Source: JACRCT01 sp049841135
GTDB taxonomy: Bacteria; Myxococcota; Myxococcia; Myxococcales; UBA5297
Assembly: GCA_049841135.1 (NCBI GenBank)
Contig: JASGHK010000004.1
Location: 2,356,001-2,420,000 of the forward strand
Length of the DNA stretch: 64,000 bases
Direction of reading: 5' to 3'
Part shown: positions 1 to 7,823 of the stretch, one piece after another
Layout of the letters: each line of letters opens with the position of its first letter
How positions within the stretch are numbered: the stretch's first letter is position 1
Made by a program: the position numbers and the translations under genes
Notes under the pieces: generated by a model
Told to the model about the DNA's origin: nothing
Seen by the model: the letters and a program-made list of their open reading frames with translations, nothing else
Databases searched by the model: none

Positions 1-724
1 CCCGGTCGAAGCGCGCGAGCTCGCGCTCCTCGAGGCGGTAGGCCTGCAGCACCCGGAGGCCCCACAGCCCTTCCTGGACGATCGCCGAGAGCCGGCCCTG
101 CGACTCCTGGCTCTGCCGCGCTCGGCGCTTGAGCTTCTTGGCGAGCCGGGCGACGGGGACCGCCAGCACGGGCACGCCGACGAACGCCACCAGCGAGAGC
201 CGCCAGTCCAGGACGAAGGCCAGCACCGCCAGGCTCACGACCGAGAGGCTGTCGCGCAGGTAGGCCGCCGTGGAGTAGGTCACCGCGCGCTCGACGTGCG
301 CCATGTCCGCCGAGAAGCGCGAGAGCAGGTCGCCGGTGCGCGCCTGGGCGAAGTAGGCGGCGTCCTGGCGCAGGAGGCTCCCGAGGTAGTCGCGGCGCAC
401 CGCGGCGATCACCCGCTGGCCCACCATCCCCATCAGGTAGAACTGCCCGAAGTAGGCCAGGCCCTTGAGCGCCGCGACGATCAGCACCGCCACCGGCAGG
501 GCCAGCAGCGCCTGGGCGCGGTCGAGCGAGGCGAGCGACGGGACGAGCGCGAACGCCCGCGAGAGCCCCTGGGCTCCGCCGGTGACCAAGAACTTCACCA
601 CCGGCCCGATGAGCCAGGCGTACGCCGCCGTCGTCGCGGCCAAGAGCACCATGCACGCCGCCGCGGCGAGGAGCGCGCCCCGCTCCGCCGCAAGGTAGCG
701 GCCGATGCGGCGCAGGACGCTCAT
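1..724 (-). CDS. ABC exporter, MsbA-like, N-terminal part
   Basis: N-terminal transmembrane domain of a fused ABC exporter; the ATPase half lies beyond the left edge. The visible protein starts MSVLRRIGRYLAAERG and has hydrophobic helices separated by the typical sequence GDLLSRFSADMAHVERAV and the intracellular-loop sequence RLSAIVQEGLWGLRVLQAY. Its start overlaps the MarC stop in an ATGA, so translation is probably coupled. With lpxB upstream in the same operon, export of a lipid A core or another lipid-linked envelope molecule is the natural inference. The substrate cannot be read from this fragment. A full homologous exporter lies at 60793-62622. Confidence 0.85.
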   Translation of the reverse strand, partial: MSVLRRIGRYLAAERGALLAAAACMVLLAATTAAYAWLIGPVVKFLVTGGAQGLSRAFALVPSLASLDRAQALLALPVAVLIVAALKGLAYFGQFYLMGMVGQRVIAAVRRDYLGSLLRQDAAYFAQARTGDLLSRFSADMAHVERAVTYSTAAYLRDSLSVVSLAVLAFVLDWRLSLVAFVGVPVLAVPVARLAKKLKRRARQSQESQGRLSAIVQEGLWGLRVLQAYRLEERELARFDR

Positions 725-1377
725 GGGAGCGGCGGGGTGGCGGACCCGGCGGCCTGGAAGATCTCCACCGCGCCGTCGGAGATGAACTGCACGGCGATGG
801 CCGCGAGCAACAGGCCCATGACGCGCTCGAGGACGGCGATGCCGCCGCGCCCCATCAGCTTCTGGATACGGGAGGCGACCCGGAGCAGGGCGTAGGCGAT
901 GGTGCAGGTCAGGACGATGGAGAGCAGCACCGGGACGAGGTGCAGCCAGTCCCGGCCGCGGCCGGCGATGACCATGACCGTGGCGATGGCGCCGGGCCCG
1001 GCGAGGAGCGGCATCGCCAAGGGCACGATGGCCACGTCCTCCTTGGCGTCGCTCTCCTCTGTCTCCTCGGGCGAGGAGCGCGTGCGCGACGGCTGGGCGC
1101 GCAGCATGTCGATGGCGGTGATGAGCAGCAGGATGCCGCCGGCGATCTTGAAGGCCGACAGCGTGATGCCGAAGAGCCGGAACAGCAGACTGCCGAAGAC
1201 GGCGAAGAAGCTCAGCAGGCAGCAGGCCACCAGCGTCGCGCGCAGCGCCATCTTGCGGCGCTTCTCAGGGGAGTCGTGCGAGGTGATGGCGACGAAGATG
1301 GGCACCAGGCCCAACGGGTCGATGACGAAGAAGATCGCCGAGAAGGCGACCACGCTGTACTGGACGAAGTCCTTCAC
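721..1377 (-). CDS. MarC family integral membrane protein
   Basis: 218-aa polytopic membrane protein of the MarC/UPF0056 family. Two halves of about three helices each are visible, including the typical early segment FFVIDPLGLVPIFVAITS and the second-half segment PLAMPLLAGPGAIATVMV. A charged Ser/Glu/Asp-rich loop of about 25 residues separates the halves. Family members are inner-membrane proteins of unsettled function; the old link to multiple antibiotic resistance in E. coli is doubtful. The gene lies 36 bp downstream of the glycosyltransferase and overlaps the ABC exporter start by 4 bp, so it belongs to the lpxB-headed operon. Confidence 0.85.
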   Translation of the reverse strand: MKDFVQYSVVAFSAIFFVIDPLGLVPIFVAITSHDSPEKRRKMALRATLVACCLLSFFAVFGSLLFRLFGITLSAFKIAGGILLLITAIDMLRAQPSRTRSSPEETEESDAKEDVAIVPLAMPLLAGPGAIATVMVIAGRGRDWLHLVPVLLSIVLTCTIAYALLRVASRIQKLMGRGGIAVLERVMGLLLAAIAVQFISDGAVEIFQAAGSATPPLP

Positions 1378-1413
1378 CGCGATTCGACGGGCGGAAAGCC
1401 GCGTCGCTCCGAA

Positions 1414-2124
1414 CTAGCGGCCGCCACGGGCCCGCAGCTTCCAGACCATGGTCACTGCCTCGAGGAAGATCTTGCGCGACATCTTGCTCTTCCCGACCCG
1501 GCGGTCCTCGAAGACGATGGGGATCTCCTTGACCTTGTAGCCGCGCTTGAGGGCCCGGTAGGTCAGCTCAATCTGGAAGGCGTAGCCGGCGCAGCTCACC
1601 GTGGGCAGGTCCAGCCCCTCGAGCGTCTCGCGGCGGAAGCATTTGAAGCCGCCGGTCAGGTCGCGGATGGGCACGCCCAGGATGGTGCGCGCGTAGAGGC
1701 TGCCGCCCTTGCTGATGATCTGCCGGCTGATGCCCCAGTTCACCGTGCCCCCGCCCTCGATGTAGCGCGAGCCCAAGGTCAGGTCGGCGCCGGCGTCCAT
1801 TTCGGCCAGGAAGCGCGGCAGGTAGCGCGGGTCGTGCGAGAAGTCGGCGTCCATCTCGAAGACGTAGCGGTAGGGCCGCGCCAGCGCCCACTCGAACCCG
1901 GCGAGGTAGGCCTTGCCCAGGCCCTCCTTGGCCACCCGGTGCAGGACGTGGACGCGCGGCTCGGACTTGGCCATCGCGTCGGCCTTGGCGCCGGTGCCGT
2001 CGGGGCTGTTGTCGTCGACGATGAGCACCTCGAGCCGGGGGTCGGCGGCGAGCACGGCGCGGGTGATGGGCTCGACGTTCTCGGCCTCGTTGTAGGTGGG
2101 GATGATGACGAGGGCGTCACTCAT
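1414..2124 (-). CDS. Glycosyltransferase family 2, polyprenol-monophosphomannose synthase-like
   Basis: 236-aa GT2 enzyme resembling dolichol/polyprenol-phosphate mannosyltransferase (Dpm1). Visible family motifs are the N-terminal IPTYNEAENV, the nucleotide-binding IVDDNSPDGTG, the metal-binding DADFSHDP and the later GSRYIEGG and TGGFKCFRRE. The family transfers a hexose from GDP- or UDP-sugar to a polyprenyl phosphate on the cytoplasmic face of the membrane. No C-terminal membrane domain follows, so this is the short soluble or peripheral form. It starts 3 bp after the lpxB stop, which argues for a shared transcript and a role in envelope glycolipid building. Confidence 0.88.
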   Translation of the reverse strand: MSDALVIIPTYNEAENVEPITRAVLAADPRLEVLIVDDNSPDGTGAKADAMAKSEPRVHVLHRVAKEGLGKAYLAGFEWALARPYRYVFEMDADFSHDPRYLPRFLAEMDAGADLTLGSRYIEGGGTVNWGISRQIISKGGSLYARTILGVPIRDLTGGFKCFRRETLEGLDLPTVSCAGYAFQIELTYRALKRGYKVKEIPIVFEDRRVGKSKMSRKIFLEAVTMVWKLRARGGR

Positions 2125-2127
2125 GGC

Positions 2128-3345
2128 TTAAGACTCGGGCTTGGTGTGGGTCTGGCGAGTGGTCGTGGCCGCCACGGTCCGGGCTCCCGCCGGGGAGGCC
2201 TCGAGGCGGCGCACCAGGGATACCACAGCTTCGGCGGCCTGGGCCGAAGCTCCTGGTGCCCCCAGCGCGGTCCGCACCTGGCTGAGGCCGTCCAGCATGG
2301 CCTGACGGGCCGCCGGATCGTCGAGCAGCCGCAGGATCGCCGAGGAGATCTTCGCCGGGGTGCAGTCGGACTGGAGCAGCTCGGGCACGACGGTGCTGCC
2401 GGCGAGAAGGTTGACCAGCGAGACGTGCCGGACCTTGGCGAAGAACCGGAAGATGAGCCCGGAGAGCCAGGTGACGCGGTAGACGACGACGAACGGCCGC
2501 TGCATCAGCCCGGCCTCCAGCGCCGCAGTCCCCGAGCAGACGATGGCCGCGTCGCTCGCCCCGACGGCCTCCGCCGCGCGCCCGTCGATCATCCTGGGCG
2601 ACAGCCCGCTGCCGACGAACGCGGCCTCGACCATCGCCCGCTCCAGGGTCGGCGCGACCGGGACGACGACCTCGAGGCCGGGCTTCGCAGCAGCGACGAG
2701 CCGCGCCGCCTCGACCATGCTCGGCAGGACGCGCCGGACTTCGCTCTCCCGGCTGCCTGGAAGCAGCGCCAGCGTGGGCTTGCCGGGCTCGAGTCCGAGC
2801 CGCGCGCGGAACTCCGGCGCGGGCGCCGTCGCGGGGAGCTGGTCGAGCACCGGGCTGCCGACGTAGCGCGCCTGGACCCCACGCTCGCGGAAGAAGCGCT
2901 CCTCGAACGGCAGGATGCAGAGCATGGTGTCGACGTCACGGGCGATCTGCTTGACCCGCCCCGGGCGCCAAGCCCAGACCATCGGGCTGATGTAGTACGC
3001 GACGGGGACCGACAGCTTCTTCAGGCGCCGCGCCAGACGTAGGTTGAAGTCGGGCACGTCGACGAGGATGGCGAGCGACGGCCGGCGCCGCTCGGCGGCA
3101 CGCGCGAGGCCGCGCAGCACCTGCAGGATGCGCAGCAGCTTGGGCAGCACCTCCACGAAACCCATCACCGAGATCTCGCGGGCGTCGTAGAGCGCCTCGA
3201 GCCCCGCCTCCTTCATGCGCGGCCCGCCCATGCCCCAGAACCTGGCGTTGGGCAGCCGCGCCGACAGCTCGCGCATCAGCGCGCCGGCATGGGCGTCGCC
3301 CGAGGCTTCGCCTGCGACGATCAGGATTTCGAGCGGCTCGGCCAC
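2128..3345 (-). CDS. lpxB: Lipid-A-disaccharide synthase
   Basis: 405-aa GT19 enzyme. It joins UDP-2,3-diacylglucosamine to lipid X to make the beta-1,6 lipid A disaccharide at the cytoplasmic face of the inner membrane. The N-terminal motif IVAGEASGDAHAGALM is diagnostic, followed by FWGMGGPRM, VDVPDFNLRLA, YYISPMVWAW and the donor-site LLPGSRESEV. A GTG start at 3345 is used. The C-terminal tail (about the last 25 residues, Thr/Ala-rich) is longer than usual. First gene of the minus-strand operon running to the left edge. Its presence indicates a lipid A-containing outer membrane. Confidence 0.95.
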   Translation of the reverse strand: MAEPLEILIVAGEASGDAHAGALMRELSARLPNARFWGMGGPRMKEAGLEALYDAREISVMGFVEVLPKLLRILQVLRGLARAAERRRPSLAILVDVPDFNLRLARRLKKLSVPVAYYISPMVWAWRPGRVKQIARDVDTMLCILPFEERFFRERGVQARYVGSPVLDQLPATAPAPEFRARLGLEPGKPTLALLPGSRESEVRRVLPSMVEAARLVAAAKPGLEVVVPVAPTLERAMVEAAFVGSGLSPRMIDGRAAEAVGASDAAIVCSGTAALEAGLMQRPFVVVYRVTWLSGLIFRFFAKVRHVSLVNLLAGSTVVPELLQSDCTPAKISSAILRLLDDPAARQAMLDGLSQVRTALGAPGASAQAAEAVVSLVRRLEASPAGARTVAATTTRQTHTKPES

Positions 3346-3677
3346 GGCGTCTCCGGCAAGGTTGGCAAGCGCTCAGCACTCTTTCGGCCTGGCCATCCGG
3401 CTGGGACCTTCAGGTCCGTACTCCACTGAGCCCGCGAAGGCGGGCTTTGCAACGTCAGGCGCGGCTTCAGCCGCCGGCACAGGCGGCGCCATCCTACATG
3501 GCGGCCTCTGGTCGGGCAGGTCCGAAGTCCAAACGGTCCCATGCGTCCCATAGAGCCCGTTTGATGGGATCCATGGGACCTATGGGACACATGCGACCTA
3601 TGAGACGTCGTCGTGGACGCCTGCGGCTCGTCGACGGGTGCCGCATCTTCACCACTGCCTGACGTCGGGCCCGCTCT
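3346..3677. other. Intergenic region upstream of lpxB
   Basis: 332 bp without a credible gene, between the 3' end of the radical SAM gene and the lpxB start. It must hold the lpxB promoter or a readthrough path. The notable content is the inverted 9-nt repeat cluster at 3535-3610. I see no convincing -35/-10 pair. Confidence 0.6.
3535..3610. repeat. Inverted array of 9-nt units (GTCCCATNN / ATGGGACNN)
   Basis: About three units of the form GTCCCATNN (left arm) face about five units of the reverse form NNATGGGAC (right arm), all on a strict 9-nt spacing. The two arms can fold into a long imperfect hairpin. The array lies just 3' of the radical SAM gene. It matches in design the array at 32290-32376, which uses ATGGACNNN. 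A transcript-end or RNA-stability role is an inference from position. Confidence 0.75.
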
Positions 3678-4757
3678 TCAGGGCGCCGAGCCCAGCACCT
3701 TGTGGTGGCACAGCGCCGTCGCCTTGGCCTCGTCGTCCCACAGGTGCATCGAGTTGCCCTGGCACTTCTTCCACTGGTCGCAGGTCTGGCACTGGCCCGT
3801 CTTCATCCACCCGCGCTCGAAGAAGGGCTGGAACTTGTCGTCCCAGACGCTCTTGAAGTCGTCGGTGCGGATGTTCCCCTGGACGAGCGAGCGGGTGACG
3901 TTGGGGCAGGCGCAGATGGCGCCGTCGCAAAGCACCGAGGCGATGTTGATGCCGGCGCGGCAGAAGTACGGCTCGTCGCGCACCACCTCGTCCCAGCGCG
4001 GCGGGAGGAAGCCCTCGCAGCTGAAGTTGAGCGAGAGGCCCCGCTGGGCGAGCTCGGGCTTGCGCCGCTTCATCCAGGCGAAGAGCTCGCGCATCTGCTC
4101 GTCGCTCAGACGCAGCTCGGGGTTCGTCTTGGCGCGGCCCTTGGGGAAGATGCAGAACAGCCGCCACGCAGGGACCTTCGCCTCGACGAGCAGGTCGGCG
4201 ACCTGGTCCAGCTCGGAGAGGTTGCGCGGGTTGACGCAGGTGACCACGTCGTAGCCCTGCAGCGGCGCCCGGGACAGGCGGCGGATGCCCTCGAGCGCGC
4301 GCCCGAACGAGCCCTCACGGCCGCGCAGCCAGTCGTGGTTCTTCTCGGTGCCGTCCAGGCTGACCGTGATGGACATCAAGCCGTGCTGGAGGGCCCGGGC
4401 GAGGTTCTGCTCGGTCAGCGCCCAGCCGTTGGTGACCATGCCCCAGGCCAGCCCGTTCTTCTTCAGGCCCGCGAGGATCTCGTCGAGGTTCGGCTTGCAG
4501 AACGGCTCGCCGCCGGTGACCACCAGCACGAGGTTGCGCGGGTCGAACCGGGTGGGCAGGTAGTCGAAGAAGCGCAGCCACTCCTCGGTGGTCAGCTCCT
4601 GCCGCTGCTCGTCCTTGCCGCAGTCGCTGCCGCAGTGCAGGCAGGCCAGGTTGCAGCGCTGGGTGATCTCCACGAAGAGGTAGCGCAGGATCCGCGCCTT
4701 GGTCTCGAGCGCCTTGTAGGCGGGCTGGACGAGCTTGCGGAAGGTCGATGGAGGCAT
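3678..4757 (-). CDS. Radical SAM/SPASM-domain peptide maturase-like enzyme
   Basis: 359-aa radical SAM enzyme. The cluster-binding CxxxCxxC sits at C35, C39 and C42 (RCNLACLHCGSDC), followed by the SAM-site motif VTGGEPF near residue 84 and SLDG near residue 137. The C-terminal third carries a SPASM-type cysteine set (YFCRAG, LCDGAICACPN, GQCQTCDQWKKCQG, LCHHK) expected to hold auxiliary 4Fe-4S clusters. SPASM enzymes mostly modify ribosomal peptides or proteins. The gene directly follows a small lipoprotein gene, and the pair resembles the radical SAM/lipoprotein pairs modelled as TIGR04133/TIGR04134 (recalled, not searched). The adjacent lipoprotein is the likely substrate or partner. Confidence 0.85.
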   Translation of the reverse strand: MPPSTFRKLVQPAYKALETKARILRYLFVEITQRCNLACLHCGSDCGKDEQRQELTTEEWLRFFDYLPTRFDPRNLVLVVTGGEPFCKPNLDEILAGLKKNGLAWGMVTNGWALTEQNLARALQHGLMSITVSLDGTEKNHDWLRGREGSFGRALEGIRRLSRAPLQGYDVVTCVNPRNLSELDQVADLLVEAKVPAWRLFCIFPKGRAKTNPELRLSDEQMRELFAWMKRRKPELAQRGLSLNFSCEGFLPPRWDEVVRDEPYFCRAGINIASVLCDGAICACPNVTRSLVQGNIRTDDFKSVWDDKFQPFFERGWMKTGQCQTCDQWKKCQGNSMHLWDDEAKATALCHHKVLGSAP

Positions 4758-4776
4758 GGGGAACCTGCAATGAAGA

Positions 4777-4807
4777 GCCCGGCCCGCGATGAAGCCGCAG
4801 GCCGGGC
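4777..4807 (-). terminator. Hairpin between the lipoprotein and radical SAM genes
   Basis: Perfect 8-bp stem (GCCCGGCC pairing with GGCCGGGC) with a 15-nt loop, in the 81-bp gap between the two genes. No T-run follows, so it is more likely a partial terminator or processing site than a full stop. Such a hairpin would let the upstream small gene be expressed in excess over the enzyme, as is common for precursor/maturase pairs. Confidence 0.5.
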
Positions 4808-4838
4808 GGGTGCGATGAAGCGTCGCGGAACGAGGGGC

Positions 4839-5183
4839 CTACTTCACCTTCGTAAGGCTGATGGTCGAGCCGTCGGCCGACGGGAACGTGACCGTCGCCT
4901 TCTGGTAGCGCGCCGGGCTCATCGTGTCCTCGGCCTCCAGGTGATCACAGGGCTCGTCGTAGTAGACCGACCAGTTGCCGTTCGAGTCCGAGTTGCCGTA
5001 GTCGGTGACCGTGCCGCTCTTGTCGACGCAGCTGACCTTGATGTCCTGCAGCGCCGAGTGCGTGTCCACGTCCTGGACGTTGCCGCGCCGCGAGTAGCGT
5101 GCGGCGACGCCGTAGCAGGCGGCGATGACCATCGGGATTCCGAGGATGACGACCTTCAGGGCGATGCTCGCGAGTCTCTTCAA
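4839..5183 (-). CDS. Small lipoprotein, putative radical SAM-associated
   Basis: 114-aa predicted lipoprotein. I chose the TTG start at 5183 because a strong GGAGGAAA ribosome site lies just upstream and the resulting N-terminus (MKRLASIALKVVILGIPMVI) is a proper lipoprotein signal ending in the lipobox I-A-A-C at C23. The mature part starts CYGVAARYSRRGNV and contains a short beta-rich segment (DIKVSC, SDSNGNWSVYY, KATVTF) with two more cysteines. This pattern, YG after the lipid cysteine then a carboxypeptidase-regulatory-like fold, is what I recall for lipoproteins paired with radical SAM enzymes (TIGR04134). It lies upstream of the radical SAM gene on the same strand. Function is unknown. 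Confidence 0.75.
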   Translation of the reverse strand: MKRLASIALKVVILGIPMVIAACYGVAARYSRRGNVQDVDTHSALQDIKVSCVDKSGTVTDYGNSDSNGNWSVYYDEPCDHLEAEDTMSPARYQKATVTFPSADGSTISLTKVK

Positions 5184-5411
5184 GTTTTCCTCCGGGGCGT
5201 TGTCCGGCCCCACGCTTAGCAAGCGGTAGGCCCGGTCGTAGGAGCGCGGATTCGCTCGGGAAGCAGCTCGGCCTCCTCCGCGCTCGACGACGGTCCATGA
5301 TCGGCTTGTCGTGGTTTTCGATGCAAGCGCCGGCTTCGACGCGTGGGAAGCCGGCGCAGGGGGCTTCTGTGGTATCTGCGCGTCGTCGGCCTGTCGGCGA
5401 AGGAGGAGCCC

Positions 5412-6752
5412 GTGGACCTGCTCGAAGCGCTCGGACCGAAGATCTCCCAGGAGTTCGCCTCCCGCCGCCTAGAGCTGCCCGTGGCCTACCACTGGGGCGA
5501 GGACGCCGCGGAGCGGCTCGCGGCAGGCATCGCCGGCCTCGGCGCTCGCTCGGTGCTCGTCTTCAGCGACCGCCGGACCCGCGTCGCCGGGCTCCGCTGC
5601 TTCGAGGCGCTGGCGGTCACCAGCCTCCAGATCGAGGAGCGGTGCATCCCGGATCGCCCCGGCGGCCGGTCGCCGGTCTGCGACGACCTCACCCGCGAGT
5701 CCCTGTCCAAGGACCTCCCCAAGGCCGACTGCTTCGTCGCCGTCGGCGCCGGCGTGGTGAACGACCTGACCAAGTGGCTCGCCGCCGACGCCGGGGTGCC
5801 CTACGCCGTCTACGCCACGGCGGCCTCGATGAACGGCTACACCGCGGCCAACGTCGCCCCGTCGCTCAAGGGCGTGAAGAGCCTGTTCCGGGCCAGGGCG
5901 CCGCGCCTCTTGGCCGCCGACCCGCGCGTGGTCTGCTCGGCGCCGTTCGAGCTGACGAGCTCCGGGCTGGGCGACGCCATCGCCAAGCCCGTGAGCACCG
6001 CCGACTGGAAGATGAACGAGATCCTCTTCGGCGAGGCCTTCTCCGACGCCGTCGCGGGCGTGATCAACGACGTCGAGCCGCGCTACGTCGACGCCCCGGC
6101 GGCCCTCGCCCGCCGCGAGCCCCAGGCCATCCGGGCGCTGTTCGACGCGCTGGTCTACTCCGGCTGCGCCATGACCTTGCAGGGCTCGAGCCTTCCGGCC
6201 TCGGGCGGCGAGCACCTGGTCAGCCACACGCTGGACATGCTCGCTCACGTCGATGGCGTCGAGCACGATCTGCACGGCCGCCAGGTGGGCGTGGCCACGG
6301 TGCTCGCCGCGGCGATGTACGAGGAGCTGCTGGCCATCGACCGGCCCCGCTGGTCGGCCGACCCCGGCGTCCCGTTCGACCCGAACCTGTGGAAGGGCAT
6401 CGCCGGCGCGGTCAAGGCCGAGCACGACAAGAAGCGCGAGCGGATGGCGCAGGCGTGCCGCAGGCTCTCCGAGCCTGGTGTCTGGGACCAGGTCCGCTCC
6501 GCGCTGCGCCCCCTGCTGCGGTCGCCGGAGAGCATCCGGCAATGCCTGAAGGTGTCCGGCTCGGCCTGGCGCTTCTCCGACCTGGGCTGCAGCCGCGAGC
6601 GGTTCGTCACTGCGCTCATCCACTGCGCGGGGATCCGCGGACGCTTCACCTCCATCGACCTCGCCTGGGCTGCGGGGCTGCTTCCGGGCGCCGTGGAGAG
6701 GCTCGTCGACCGCTGGGCCATGGACGACGAAGCTAGAGCGTCCCGGGAATGA
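5412..6752 (+). CDS. sn-glycerol-1-phosphate dehydrogenase-like protein
   Basis: 446-aa member of the iron/zinc-containing alcohol dehydrogenase superfamily, closest in motifs to EgsA/AraM glycerol-1-phosphate dehydrogenases that reduce dihydroxyacetone phosphate with NAD(P)H. The nucleotide-binding GAGVVNDLTKW, the substrate region TAASMNGYTA and likely metal ligands in SGLGDAIAKP (Asp), GGEHLVSH (His) and DLHGRQVG (His) are present. I prefer the GTG start at 5412, which has an AGGAGG five bases upstream; an in-frame ATG exists at 5343. It is divergent from the lipoprotein/radical SAM pair and convergent with the response regulator. The C-terminal ~100 residues after the catalytic core are longer than in typical homologs. 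Confidence 0.85.
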   Translation: MDLLEALGPKISQEFASRRLELPVAYHWGEDAAERLAAGIAGLGARSVLVFSDRRTRVAGLRCFEALAVTSLQIEERCIPDRPGGRSPVCDDLTRESLSKDLPKADCFVAVGAGVVNDLTKWLAADAGVPYAVYATAASMNGYTAANVAPSLKGVKSLFRARAPRLLAADPRVVCSAPFELTSSGLGDAIAKPVSTADWKMNEILFGEAFSDAVAGVINDVEPRYVDAPAALARREPQAIRALFDALVYSGCAMTLQGSSLPASGGEHLVSHTLDMLAHVDGVEHDLHGRQVGVATVLAAAMYEELLAIDRPRWSADPGVPFDPNLWKGIAGAVKAEHDKKRERMAQACRRLSEPGVWDQVRSALRPLLRSPESIRQCLKVSGSAWRFSDLGCSRERFVTALIHCAGIRGRFTSIDLAWAAGLLPGAVERLVDRWAMDDEARASRE

Positions 6753-6923
6753 TCGATGGGGCGCGGACTTTCGATGCCTGCCGCCAGCGCCCACTCATGG
6801 CCAAGTCAGAGACGTCCCTTCGAACGACGACATCGCCGCTTCCGACGATTTCAGGATCCGTTGGCGCAGCTGCGCGCCGCATTCCCTCCGCGAGGGGCGC
6901 TGCAGCGTCCGCTGGCGAGGGTT

Positions 6924-7559
6924 TCAGGCCAGCCCCAGCTTCCGGGCGAGCTCAATCGCGTCCTCACGGGAGTTCACGCCCAGCTTCTCGTAGATGGCGT
7001 GGATCTGAGACTTCACTGTCTCCAGCTTGCTGCGACGCTTCTCGGCGATCTGCTCGTAGCTGAGGTTGGCGGCCAGAAACTGAAGGACATCTGACTGGGC
7101 CGGAGAGAGGGTCACGATCAGGTCGTTCTTTCGCCGTTGCTGGGCGTCCGCGAGCAGCGCTGCGCCGGAGACCACAGGGTCAATGTAGCGTCCGCCTGCG
7201 TGCACGGTCTCCAGCGTCGCGTTCAGGCGGCTGCAGATGCCCTCCTTGAGCAGGTAACCGTCCGCACCATCTGCCAGGGCGCGTCGCGCAGTCTCCGGAG
7301 ACGGATCGCCGGTGATGATGATGGTCTTGACCAGCGGCGCCACCAACCTGAGCTGGGCGACGAGTTGCGTACCGGTCTGGGACTCGTTCCCCAAGTGGTG
7401 ATCGACAAGGGCGATGTCGGGCTTCTCCTTCACAGCCAAGGCGAGGCCCTCGTCAAAGCTGGTGGCGGTGGAGATGGCCGTGCAGCGCTTTCCGTGCTTG
7501 AGGATCTGCGCCAAGCTCTCAGCCAGCCCAGGTTCATCATCGATGATGAGTAGGCGCAT
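6924..7559 (-). CDS. Response regulator, NarL/FixJ type
   Basis: 211-aa two-domain regulator. The receiver domain (about 1-120) has the acidic pair D7/D8, phosphoacceptor D53 (LVDHHLG), the conserved Thr in IIITGDP and the Lys in YLLKEG. A LuxR-type helix-turn-helix occupies about 145-205 (LSPAQSDVLQFLAANLSYEQIA). It probably binds DNA once phosphorylated. It lies 264 bp downstream of cheB on the same strand, so it may be the transcriptional output of the chemosensory operon, but the gap and intervening hairpin also allow its own promoter. Confidence 0.92.
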   Translation of the reverse strand: MRLLIIDDEPGLAESLAQILKHGKRCTAISTATSFDEGLALAVKEKPDIALVDHHLGNESQTGTQLVAQLRLVAPLVKTIIITGDPSPETARRALADGADGYLLKEGICSRLNATLETVHAGGRYIDPVVSGAALLADAQQRRKNDLIVTLSPAQSDVLQFLAANLSYEQIAEKRRSKLETVKSQIHAIYEKLGVNSREDAIELARKLGLA

Positions 7560-7706
7560 GCTTCGCCTCCGCGCTTCTGCTTCGGTGCCAAGTTGACGCT
7601 AGGTTGTCCGGAGTGGGTGATCAAGAGACTGCGAGTAGTGAACTCTCAGTGCGTTTCGAAGCGCCCCCACGAGGGCATGGTCCAGGTGGGCGTAAGCATC
7701 CCCCGA

Positions 7707-7728
7707 CATCCCCCGAGATCGGGGGATG
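7707..7728. terminator. Hairpin downstream of cheB
   Basis: Perfect inverted repeat, CATCCCCC facing GGGGGATG (extendable by one G-C pair), in the 264-bp gap between cheB and the response regulator. A second copy of CATCCCCCGA lies directly to its left. No T-run follows on the minus strand, so it is a weak terminator candidate or an operator-like site. The rest of the gap shows nothing coding. Confidence 0.4.
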
Positions 7729-7823
7729 GACGGTGCCTTCGTCAGATTTCTCATGACTCGCTGCGACGATCAGGTGGCTCAGCCTGGCGTCGGCCTGGAC
7801 CGATTGCGGGCCAGGACTCCCAC

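Noticed and set aside
940..3042. A 700-codon open frame on the plus strand
   Set aside because: It is antisense to MarC, the glycosyltransferase and lpxB; its translation is Arg/Gly/His-rich shadow sequence typical of GC-rich DNA.
5343..5411. An earlier ATG start for the glycerol-1-phosphate dehydrogenase-like gene
   Set aside because: The GTG at 5412 has a clear AGGAGG at correct spacing, and homology begins after it.
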